Source: an uncultured Lachnospiraceae bacterium
Lineage (GTDB): Bacteria; Bacillota; Clostridia; Lachnospirales; Lachnospiraceae
Length of the DNA: 33,876 nucleotides
Direction of reading: 5' to 3'
Assembly: GCA_947630855.1 (NCBI GenBank)
Contig: CANRJF010000030.1
Coordinates: 1 to 33,876 of the forward strand
Both the position numbers and the translations under genes were made by a program. How positions within the stretch are numbered: position 1 is the stretch's first letter; each line of letters begins with the position of its first letter. Below are positions 1-5,998 of the stretch, one piece after another. The notes beneath the pieces are model-generated. The model searched no databases. It was given only the letters and a program-made list of their open reading frames with translations, and had not been told where the DNA came from.

Positions 1-566
1 ATCAGTGCCGCCTCAATCAGACTGTCCGGTATGGTCACGGCAAAGTTATTTTTCATAATCAAAAAGTTGTACGCTGCAAAGGATAAAGGCAGAATCAGAC
101 ACCACCATGTATCCAGCATATGTAAATCGTTCATCAACAGGTAATCAGGAATGGTGCCCGCTACAAAGTACATGGACATCATAACAAGAAACGCCATAAC
201 CTTCCGGCCCTTTAATTCTTTCCTGCTTAAGGCATAAGCAGAACATACCGTAAGGAACATACCGATTATGGTAAAACTTACCGTCACCACTATGGTGACA
301 TACATAGAACGCATGATGGAAGAATCCGCAAACACCTTGGAATATGCCTTGGTGCTGAACCCTTTAGGCAGAAGAAATACCTTGTTTGCCACCACATAAG
401 CCTCCTCACTGATGGATTTGGAGAATATGTGGATAAACGGGAAGAGACAGATTAATGAAACTGCCGCCAAAATTATGTAAAACAAAATATCAAAGAATAA
501 GTCTTTTTTCCGGGCTGCCGTCCACACTTTTTTATTGGCAGGCATTGCCGCATCTACTTTACTCAT
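1..566 (-). CDS. Carbohydrate ABC transporter permease, LplC/YtcP type (3' part outside window)
   Basis: Inner-membrane permease of a sugar ABC importer, the partner of the LplB-type permease encoded just upstream. The N-terminus MSKVDAAMPANKKVW is followed by a first membrane segment, a periplasmic-side stretch ending in LPKGFSTKAYSKVF (typical of the LplC/YtcP family), and further hydrophobic segments. The frame is still open at base 1 and has just reached ...IPDSLIEAAL, the beginning of the EAA loop that contacts the ATPase, so about 188 of roughly 290-300 residues are visible. The start is chosen at 566 because AAGGAGG lies about 8 bases upstream, 13 bp after the LplB-like stop codon, so the two genes are cotranscribed. 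The solute-binding lipoprotein is not visible and probably lies beyond the window. The substrate is not determined; this family commonly imports plant- or host-derived oligosaccharides. Confidence 0.9.
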   Translation of the reverse strand, partial: MSKVDAAMPANKKVWTAARKKDLFFDILFYIILAAVSLICLFPFIHIFSKSISEEAYVVANKVFLLPKGFSTKAYSKVFADSSIMRSMYVTIVVTVSFTIIGMFLTVCSAYALSRKELKGRKVMAFLVMMSMYFVAGTIPDYLLMNDLHMLDTWWCLILPLSFAAYNFLIMKNNFAVTIPDSLIEAAL

Positions 567-579
567 ATGAATAACCTCC

Positions 580-1527
580 TTATAACAAGCCGTCTTCGCC
601 GAGACGCTTCGCAACGAAATCAGCCAACAGTACCAGAATCAATCCGATGATGGACTGGAACAGCCCAAGAGCCGTGGCTTCTGAAAACTTACCGCTCTGG
701 ATACCCCAGCGGTACACAAGCACGGGAATGGTCGTTGTGTATTCCGTGGCTTTCTGGTTCATCAATGCATAGATTCTCTCGAAAGAACCCTGCATCACTT
801 TTCCAAGGTTCATAATCAGCAATGTAACAATGGTGGAACGGATACATGGAAGGGTCACATGCAGACACTGTTTCCAACGGCCTGCCCCGTCCACTTTGGC
901 AGCCTCGTAAAGTTCTGCGTCCACACCGGTGATAGCCGCTAAGTATATGATAGTGCCCCACCCCATGGTCTGCCATACGCCGATTAACACATAAGAGATA
1001 AGCCACCAGGTATCATCCTGCAAAAACGGTATGGGGCTGTGCCCTGCATTCTGAATCAGAACATTAATTACACCGCTCTGCTCTCCGAACATCTGATATG
1101 CCAGCGCCCCGATAATAACCCATGATAAAAAGTGGGGAAGGTACAACAATGTCTGGGACACTTTTTTAAACCATTTGCAGCGGATTTCATTTAAAATCAA
1201 TGCCAGGATAATGGGCATTGGGAAACCGAAAATCAAATCCAGAATATTAAGAAGCAGCGTATTCCATACAGATTTGCCGAAATCCCTGTGGGAGAAAACC
1301 TTCTGGAATATTTCAAAACCTACAAACTCACTGCCCCTGTAACCCTTTGCCACCTTGTAGTCCTGGAACGCGATAATAAAACCTTTGTAAGCGCCAAACT
1401 TGAACACAAGGACAAATAACATGGGAAGAATCATCAGCACATACAACTGCCAGTTTCTCTTCATATACAGTGCAAAGTTACTATTTTTCTTCTGCGGCGC
1501 CACAGCCGCCTGTGATACCTTACTCAT
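580..1527 (-). CDS. Carbohydrate ABC transporter permease, LplB/UgpA type
   Basis: Inner-membrane permease of 315 residues, the usual length for LplB-like proteins. After a polar N-terminus the first membrane helix is around YVLMILPMLFVLVFKFGAY, followed by the family-typical GFIIAFQDYKVAKG segment and several further hydrophobic helices. The conserved cytoplasmic EAA loop reads EAAKVDGAGRWKQCLHVTLP at about residues 208-227. The start at 1527 is supported by an AAAGGAGTGAAGGT ribosome binding site. It is the first visible gene of an operon continuing into the LplC-like permease, and it is divergent from an AraC regulator at 1858, which probably controls it. LplB/LplC-type importers use a shared ATPase encoded elsewhere, consistent with no ATPase being visible here. 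Which sugar is carried cannot be read from the sequence. Confidence 0.93.
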   Translation of the reverse strand: MSKVSQAAVAPQKKNSNFALYMKRNWQLYVLMILPMLFVLVFKFGAYKGFIIAFQDYKVAKGYRGSEFVGFEIFQKVFSHRDFGKSVWNTLLLNILDLIFGFPMPIILALILNEIRCKWFKKVSQTLLYLPHFLSWVIIGALAYQMFGEQSGVINVLIQNAGHSPIPFLQDDTWWLISYVLIGVWQTMGWGTIIYLAAITGVDAELYEAAKVDGAGRWKQCLHVTLPCIRSTIVTLLIMNLGKVMQGSFERIYALMNQKATEYTTTIPVLVYRWGIQSGKFSEATALGLFQSIIGLILVLLADFVAKRLGEDGLL

Positions 1528-1562
1528 ACCTTCACTCCTTTGGCTTTTTGTAATAACCTAAA

Positions 1563-1590
1563 TTGATAATATTATTGTATATTTTGTCAA
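1563..1590 (-). promoter_or_regulatory. Putative promoter of the lplB-like operon
   Basis: On the minus strand a perfect TTGACA (1585-1590) is followed after 16 bp by TATCAA (1563-1568), about 35-40 bases before the permease start at 1527. The -10 box matches consensus at four of six positions. Confidence 0.5.
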
Positions 1591-1689
1591 AATCCACGTC
1601 CTATCAATTCCGTTACAATGCTGTGCATTTTCGACCTTTATTTATAATTGCTTAAAAATTTTTTCATCTTTTTCAAATTTAATTCATAG

Positions 1690-1740
1690 TTTATTTGGTT
1701 GTTTTTATTTGTTTGATGTTATTTTTGTTTGTTTTTTAAG
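1690..1740. promoter_or_regulatory. T/G-rich TTTGTTT repeats between divergent araC-like and lplB-like genes
   Basis: This stretch has repeated TTTGTTT/TTTATTT words, lying upstream of both the araC-like promoter (1795-1823) and the lplB-like promoter (1563-1590). The same word, read as AAACAAA on the other strand, is repeated at the glycyl radical enzyme promoter (28781-28843). It may be an operator region for the AraC protein or another regulator, or simply low-complexity A/T-rich DNA. The rest of the 1528-1857 gap holds only the two promoters. Confidence 0.3.
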
Positions 1741-1794
1741 GAATTATGTTCAGTTTCTTCTGTTTTTGGGCTTAAATATGCCTTTTTATTTGGT

Positions 1795-1823
1795 TTGAAA
1801 TGCGTATGGACATATTGTATAAT
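1795..1823 (+). promoter_or_regulatory. Promoter of the AraC-type regulator gene
   Basis: TTGAAA (1795-1800), a 17-bp spacer and a perfect TATAAT (1818-1823). The inferred transcription start near 1830 excludes the longer upstream reading frame start at 1729 and supports translation from 1858. Confidence 0.7.
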
Positions 1824-1857
1824 AAGATTAGAAATTTTAAAGAATCAGGTGGTAAAA

Positions 1858-2796
1858 ATGCCAAAAACAAAAAAGGCGGTCATCGAATACCGCAATTATG
1901 ACCTTCCTGATATTTTCCCTGTGCTTCTTCTTACCGGAGAACAATGGAGAATTTCAGATATCCCTTCCGGCAGACTCCATTTCCATAACTGCATGGAAAT
2001 CGGCGTCTGTGAATCGGATGCCGGAACCATGGAATTTATGAATGACAAAATCCCTTTTACCAAAGGAGATTTTACGATTGTGGCAGGAGGCGTCTCCCAT
2101 ACCACATACTCTGCGCCGGGCACTGCCAGCAAGTGGTCTTATCTCTTTGTGGACGTGGAAGCCCTTTTCCAGCCTTTCTTTCTGCTGCATACCATAGAAA
2201 ACGGAGATTCCCTCACCGCCCTGCTGCAAAATTATTCCGCTGTGCTTTCCTCAGAGGATTACCCTGAAATGGCCTTTCTTATTCAGAATATTTTTCGTGA
2301 GATACTGGGGGGGGGTACTAATTATCAGTTCTCCGTGCGGGGATTGTTTTTATCCCTTATCACAAAACTGCTGCGGCTTTATATGGAAGAAACCTCTCTG
2401 CCGGGTTCCCATATGCACCAGAACTCTATGGTCATCGCCCCTGCCTTAAACTACATACATACGAATTATATGCAGGAATTTACCATAGACCATCTGGCAG
2501 GCTTATGCCATTTAAGCCCCACCCATTTCCGCAGGGTCTTTACCTCCATTATGAACAGCAGCCCCCTGGAGTATTTAAACCATCTGCGCATCCAGAAGGC
2601 TTCCCTTTTGCTTCGCACCAGCGAAATGCCTATTTTAAATATTTCGGAAGAGGTGGGATTCCGCTCCCTCTCCAGCTTTAACAGGCACTTCTTATCAGAC
2701 CTTAGCATGACTCCTACGGAGTACCGGAAACAGATATCCTACATACCAAACCAGTCTGTGCAAAAATACAGCGGGTGGATGACTCCCCCAAAATAA
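1858..2796 (+). CDS. AraC-family transcriptional regulator
   Basis: DNA-binding regulator of 312 residues. The N-terminal half is a cupin-like sugar-sensing domain (HFHNCMEIGVCESDAGTMEF is the typical first strand pair). The C-terminal ~100 residues are the double helix-turn-helix AraC domain, with FTIDHLAGLCHLSPTHFRRVF as the first and ILNISEEVGFRSLSSFNRHF as the second motif, ending in the usual MTPTEYRKQ. The start at 1858 is preferred over an in-frame ATG at 1729 because a good promoter lies between them and AGGTGG precedes 1858. It is divergent from the LplB/LplC permeases and is the likely local activator of that importer. A run of nine G residues (2307-2315) sits in the coding region between the two domains and reads in frame here. 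The gene converges on the CarD-like gene with only 3 bp between stop codons and no obvious hairpin. Confidence 0.9.
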   Translation: MPKTKKAVIEYRNYDLPDIFPVLLLTGEQWRISDIPSGRLHFHNCMEIGVCESDAGTMEFMNDKIPFTKGDFTIVAGGVSHTTYSAPGTASKWSYLFVDVEALFQPFFLLHTIENGDSLTALLQNYSAVLSSEDYPEMAFLIQNIFREILGGGTNYQFSVRGLFLSLITKLLRLYMEETSLPGSHMHQNSMVIAPALNYIHTNYMQEFTIDHLAGLCHLSPTHFRRVFTSIMNSSPLEYLNHLRIQKASLLLRTSEMPILNISEEVGFRSLSSFNRHFLSDLSMTPTEYRKQISYIPNQSVQKYSGWMTPPK

Positions 2797-2799
2797 TGA

Positions 2800-3306
2800 T
2801 TACTCCTTACTTTCCACCCGCTTGCAAATAAATTGTTCCACTTCCTCTTTAGGCATTTTTAATGCAATGGATAATTCCCCATACAGATTTTCCTCTGCCA
2901 GATGGAGATATCTGGCATCGCTGCTGGTGATTTTCTTCCCCTCTGCCTGCCTGGATTTGCTTCTTAAATATAATGTCTTAATAATGCGTATCCACTCCTC
3001 ACAATTGCAGGTACGCATAGCCTCCTTGTACTTTTCCTCTCTTAACTTCTCATCTTTAATCTGCAGTATATCAATCTCTTTTACCCTGGAAATCAGCTCG
3101 TCTGCTTCTTTGGCCGTTACAATCTTACGTATCAGGACTTTTTCGTTGTCCACAGGGGTATACACCATGCGCCCCTTATCGTATACCGGGTCCAAAGCAT
3201 AGTATAATTTGTTGGTTTTCGTTCCCGGCGGGGCCATCTCCTTGATATCCGTAATTTTGCAGACGCCAATGTTACCGTAAATAATATATTCTCCTACTTC
3301 AAACAT
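2800..3306 (-). CDS. CarD/CdnL/TRCF-domain transcription regulator
   Basis: Protein of 168 residues, the usual size for CarD-like factors that bind the RNA polymerase beta subunit and stabilise open promoter complexes. The N-terminal RNA-polymerase-interacting domain is recognisable from MFEVGEYIIYGNIGVCKITDI, followed by YYALDPVYDKGRMVYTPVDN, which is the family signature. The C-terminal half is helical and charged (KEIDILQIKDEKLREEKYKEA and later CNCEEWIRIIKTLYLRSKSR), as in the DNA-binding tail of the family. The start at 3306 is chosen for its match to the family N-terminus and for the GGGAG site before it; a longer frame to 3540 would run through the promoter and a palindromic repeat. 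A transcription role is likely; specific targets are unknown. Confidence 0.88.
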   Translation of the reverse strand: MFEVGEYIIYGNIGVCKITDIKEMAPPGTKTNKLYYALDPVYDKGRMVYTPVDNEKVLIRKIVTAKEADELISRVKEIDILQIKDEKLREEKYKEAMRTCNCEEWIRIIKTLYLRSKSRQAEGKKITSSDARYLHLAEENLYGELSIALKMPKEEVEQFICKRVESKE

Positions 3307-3339
3307 AGTATTATCTCCCTTCTTTGTACAATTATCTAA

Positions 3340-3369
3340 ATTATACCACAGATTTCCTGAAATTGTCAG
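3340..3369 (-). promoter_or_regulatory. Promoter of the CarD-like gene
   Basis: Minus strand CTGACA (3364-3369), an 18-bp spacer and a perfect TATAAT (3340-3345) preceded by TGG, forming an extended -10 element. It lies 34 bases upstream of the start codon at 3306. Confidence 0.65.
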
Positions 3370-3396
3370 TATTTTTTCTAATTTTTTTATTTTAAA

Positions 3397-3587
3397 GTTA
3401 CTTTTCACAGTCGATTTGGAAAGATACACAGATTCGCCGAGCTTGCTCGTAAGAAGCTGTGTATCTGTTCCAAATCTGACTGCGAAGCAGGAACCTCCAC
3501 CAAATGAGCAATCCGCTTGCGTAAGCAAGCTTTGAAGCACGGAGTGCGGGATTGCGAATGCAGTGTGGAGGGGCTGTGAAAAGTAAC
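3397..3587. repeat. 191-bp palindromic repeat element with 14-bp terminal inverted repeats (REP/MITE-like)
   Basis: GTTACTTTTCACAG at 3397-3410 is repeated exactly in inverse orientation at 3574-3587. A second nested inverted repeat pairs GATTTGGAA...GATACACAG (3413-3431) with CTGTGTATC...TTCCAAATC (3457-3476). The element carries no convincing gene. Its head GTTACnnTTCA recurs in other palindromes of this window (21070, 28870, 33801). It fills most of the 404-bp gap between the CarD-like and DUF6062 genes; the remainder holds their two promoters. Confidence 0.7.
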
Positions 3588-3640
3588 ACTTTTATAAAAG
3601 CATCCCGGGAATTTTTGTGCATTTTAGACACAAACTATGC

Positions 3641-3646
3641 TATAAT
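3641..3646 (+). promoter_or_regulatory. Extended -10 promoter of the DUF6062 gene
   Basis: A perfect TATAAT preceded by TGC forms an extended -10 element 65 bases upstream of the start at 3711. No convincing -35 box is seen at 17 bp (TGCATT at 3618). Confidence 0.5.
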
Positions 3647-3710
3647 ATCCATGTCAGCAGTCGGTAAGAAACTGTCCATAAATGGCAACATATTATAAAG
3701 GAGAATACAT

Positions 3711-4475
3711 ATGAAGCAGAAAATAGAAACCATCCCTCTTATCAAAGCATTTGAGGAAAAAGACGAATGCCCTTTTTGCTACCTGGAGCGTCAGGCGGAA
3801 CAACATGCCCTCTCTTTTATCTTAGGCTCCGCATACATGGAAGATGATATCAGGGAACAGACGGATAAAACCGGATTCTGCCGTCATCATTACAAAATGA
3901 TGTACGATTACGGCAACCGTTTAGGCAGCGCGCTAATCTTAAGCACCCATATGAAAAAACTGAATCAGGAAATGGCAGAGGAATTTAAACATTTTTCCCC
4001 GGGCAAAGCCACATTAAAATCGAAGATGAAAAAAACGGACGTGACGAAAGAAGCCAGGACTTCCATTGGACAGTGGATTACCAAAAAGGAACACTCCTGT
4101 TATGTGTGCAATCATTTTAATGATATTTACAACAGATATCTGGAAACTTTCATGGATTTGTACAAAAAAGACGAAGAATTTCGGAAACTGTTTTTTGAGA
4201 GCAAAGGATTCTGCCTTCCCCATTTTGGGGATTTAATCGAAACGGCGGAAGATAAGCTAAATGACAGGGAAAAAGAATCTTTTTACCCCAAAGTTTTTGC
4301 CATTATGCAGGAAAACATGGAGCGTGTCCAGGAGGATGTGGAATGGTTTGTCCGGAAAAATGATTACCTGAACAAAGACAAACCCTGGGGCAATTCCACA
4401 GACAGCGTACAGCGGGCCATGCAAAAATGTGCCAGTGGATATCCTGCTGACCCCATCTTTCAGCAGAAACCCTGA
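3711..4475 (+). CDS. DUF6062 family protein with two Cys/His repeats
   Basis: Soluble protein of 254 residues that I recognise as the DUF6062 family, of unknown function and common in clostridia. It has two similar halves. Each half opens with a CxxC pair (C20/C23 in DECPFCYLERQ; C130/C133 in HSCYVCNHF) and, about 34 residues later, has a Gly-Phe-Cys motif followed by histidine (C57-H59/H60 in GFCRHHY; C168-H171 in GFCLPHF). This spacing suggests two metal-binding sites, probably zinc. There is no signal peptide or membrane helix. AAAGGAGAATACAT precedes the start. It appears to be a single-gene unit, ending at a strong hairpin shared with the convergent pyruvate kinase gene. No function can be assigned beyond the metal-site inference. 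Confidence 0.8.
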   Translation: MKQKIETIPLIKAFEEKDECPFCYLERQAEQHALSFILGSAYMEDDIREQTDKTGFCRHHYKMMYDYGNRLGSALILSTHMKKLNQEMAEEFKHFSPGKATLKSKMKKTDVTKEARTSIGQWITKKEHSCYVCNHFNDIYNRYLETFMDLYKKDEEFRKLFFESKGFCLPHFGDLIETAEDKLNDREKESFYPKVFAIMQENMERVQEDVEWFVRKNDYLNKDKPWGNSTDSVQRAMQKCASGYPADPIFQQKP

Positions 4476-4509
4476 TACCAGATTTTATGCTCATATTGGA
4501 ACAGGTCAT

Positions 4510-4556
4510 AAAGCCAGGCTGCACGGAATGCAAGCATTCTGTGCAGCCTGGCTTTT
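4510..4556. terminator. Strong bidirectional terminator hairpin between DUF6062 gene and pyk
   Basis: A 21-bp stem (AAAGCCAGGCTGCAC... pairing with ...GTGCAGCCTGGCTTT, one G-T wobble) with a 4-nt loop CAAG, followed by TTTT on the plus strand. It sits between convergent stop codons at 4475 and 4574. An outer inverted repeat ATACCAGA (4475-4482) / TCTGGTAT (4560-4567) encloses it. Confidence 0.8.
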
Positions 4557-4573
4557 GACTCTGGTATCCTGCA

Positions 4574-5980
4574 TTATACCACCTGAACTTTTATCATATT
4601 GGTAGTCCCCGACACCCCAATGGGAACACCGGAGGTAATCACAGTCATATCCCCTTTCTCAAGGAAATGTTCTTCTACCGCTTTCTCCAAGGCATGGTCA
4701 AACAAATCAAAAACATCTCTCTGCTTTTCCAAAATCACCGTGGCGGTTCCCCACACCATACTAAGCTGCCTTGCCACTTTCTCCTCCGTGGTGCCGCAGA
4801 TAATATCACATGCAGGACAGTATTTTGCCACATTTCTCGCGGAATGGCCGCTTTTTGTCACCGTGACGATTGCCCTGGCATTTAAATCAAGGGCCGTGGT
4901 ACAGGTAGCATGGCAGATTGCATCCGTAATGTCAGGATTGGCTGTCCTCTCCCTGGCAAAAAACCGCTTCCGGTAATCAATATCCTGCTCCGTCCTGTCT
5001 GCTATTTTTACCATGGTAAGAAGAGACTCTACGGGATAAAGCCCTGCCGCCGTCTCCCCGGAAAGCATTATGGCTCCTGTTCCATCGTAAATGGCATTTG
5101 CCACGTCTGTTGTTTCCGGCCTGGGGTTTTTCATCATGGAATCTAACATCTGGGTGGCGGTAATCACCTGCTTGCCCATCTCCACGCCTTTTTTAATCAG
5201 GATTTTCTGAATCACAGGCACTTCCTCATAGGGAATTTCCACACCCATATCGCCTCTTGCCACCATTACCCCGTCTGCCGCTTCTAAAATGGCGTCAATG
5301 TCCTCCACGCCTTCCCGGTTTTCAATCTTGGCAATAATATGGATATCATAGCCGCCGTGGTCATCTAAGAATTTGCGCATTTTTTTCACATCATCCCCAC
5401 GGCGCACAAAGGATGCCGCCACAAAATCCACATCTTCCTTAATGCCAAAGAGAATATCCTCCTTGTCTTTCTCGCTTAAGAAAGGCATGGACAGCTTTAC
5501 ATCCGGCACATTCACCCCTTTGCGGTCGGAGATTTTCCCGCCGTTTATCACGGAACAGACAATTGCCTTCTCCCGGATTTGAACTACCTGCATTTCCACT
5601 AATCCGTCATCAATTAAAATGGTAGTCCCTTCTTTTACATCCTGGTACAAATCCGTAAAAGTAACGGACACCCCCTCTTTATTCCCGGGATGTTCTTCAC
5701 AGTACAGGGTAAACTTCTGGCCTTCCTCCAAAATAACGCTTCCCTCTTCAAAAAATCCCAGACGGATTTCCGGTCCCTTGGTATCTAACATAATGGCTGT
5801 CTGTTTATTGTGCTTCTTCCGATACTCTTTCACCTTATCCATCCGCGCCTTATGCTCGCTGTAATCCCCATGGGAAAAGTTAAGCCTTGCCACATTCATT
5901 CCGTTTATGATTAACTGCTCCAGTACATCCTCTTTATCCGTGGCCGGACCCAGTGTACACACTATTTTTGTTTTACGCAT
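4574..5980 (-). CDS. pyk: Pyruvate kinase
   Basis: Converts phosphoenolpyruvate and ADP to pyruvate and ATP, the last step of glycolysis, in the cytoplasm. The 468-residue chain is the standard length without the extra C-terminal PEP-utiliser domain seen in some Bacilli. Visible signatures are KIVCTLGPA at the start, NVARLNFSHG, MLDTKGPEIR around residue 64, the catalytic signature AKIENREGVEDIDAI, ARGDMGVEIPYEEVP and TATQMLDSMMKNPRPTRAE-like TTDVANAIYDG, and a C-terminal allosteric domain ending SGVPIGVSGTTNMIKV. It follows the hybrid histidine kinase gene by only 18 bp with no hairpin between, so it is probably the last gene of the response regulator-kinase operon, an unusual place for a glycolytic enzyme. 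A ribosome binding site (AAGGAG) lies about 11 bases before the start. Confidence 0.97.
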   Translation of the reverse strand: MRKTKIVCTLGPATDKEDVLEQLIINGMNVARLNFSHGDYSEHKARMDKVKEYRKKHNKQTAIMLDTKGPEIRLGFFEEGSVILEEGQKFTLYCEEHPGNKEGVSVTFTDLYQDVKEGTTILIDDGLVEMQVVQIREKAIVCSVINGGKISDRKGVNVPDVKLSMPFLSEKDKEDILFGIKEDVDFVAASFVRRGDDVKKMRKFLDDHGGYDIHIIAKIENREGVEDIDAILEAADGVMVARGDMGVEIPYEEVPVIQKILIKKGVEMGKQVITATQMLDSMMKNPRPETTDVANAIYDGTGAIMLSGETAAGLYPVESLLTMVKIADRTEQDIDYRKRFFARERTANPDITDAICHATCTTALDLNARAIVTVTKSGHSARNVAKYCPACDIICGTTEEKVARQLSMVWGTATVILEKQRDVFDLFDHALEKAVEEHFLEKGDMTVITSGVPIGVSGTTNMIKVQVV

Positions 5981-5998
5981 TCTGATTGTCTACTCCTT

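Noticed and set aside
1729-1857. N-terminal extension of the AraC-type regulator
   Set aside because: A TTGAAA-N17-TATAAT promoter lies inside it, and the 1858 start has its own AGGTGG and matches the family.
3307-3540. N-terminal extension of the CarD-like protein
   Set aside because: It crosses the promoter and the 191-bp palindrome.
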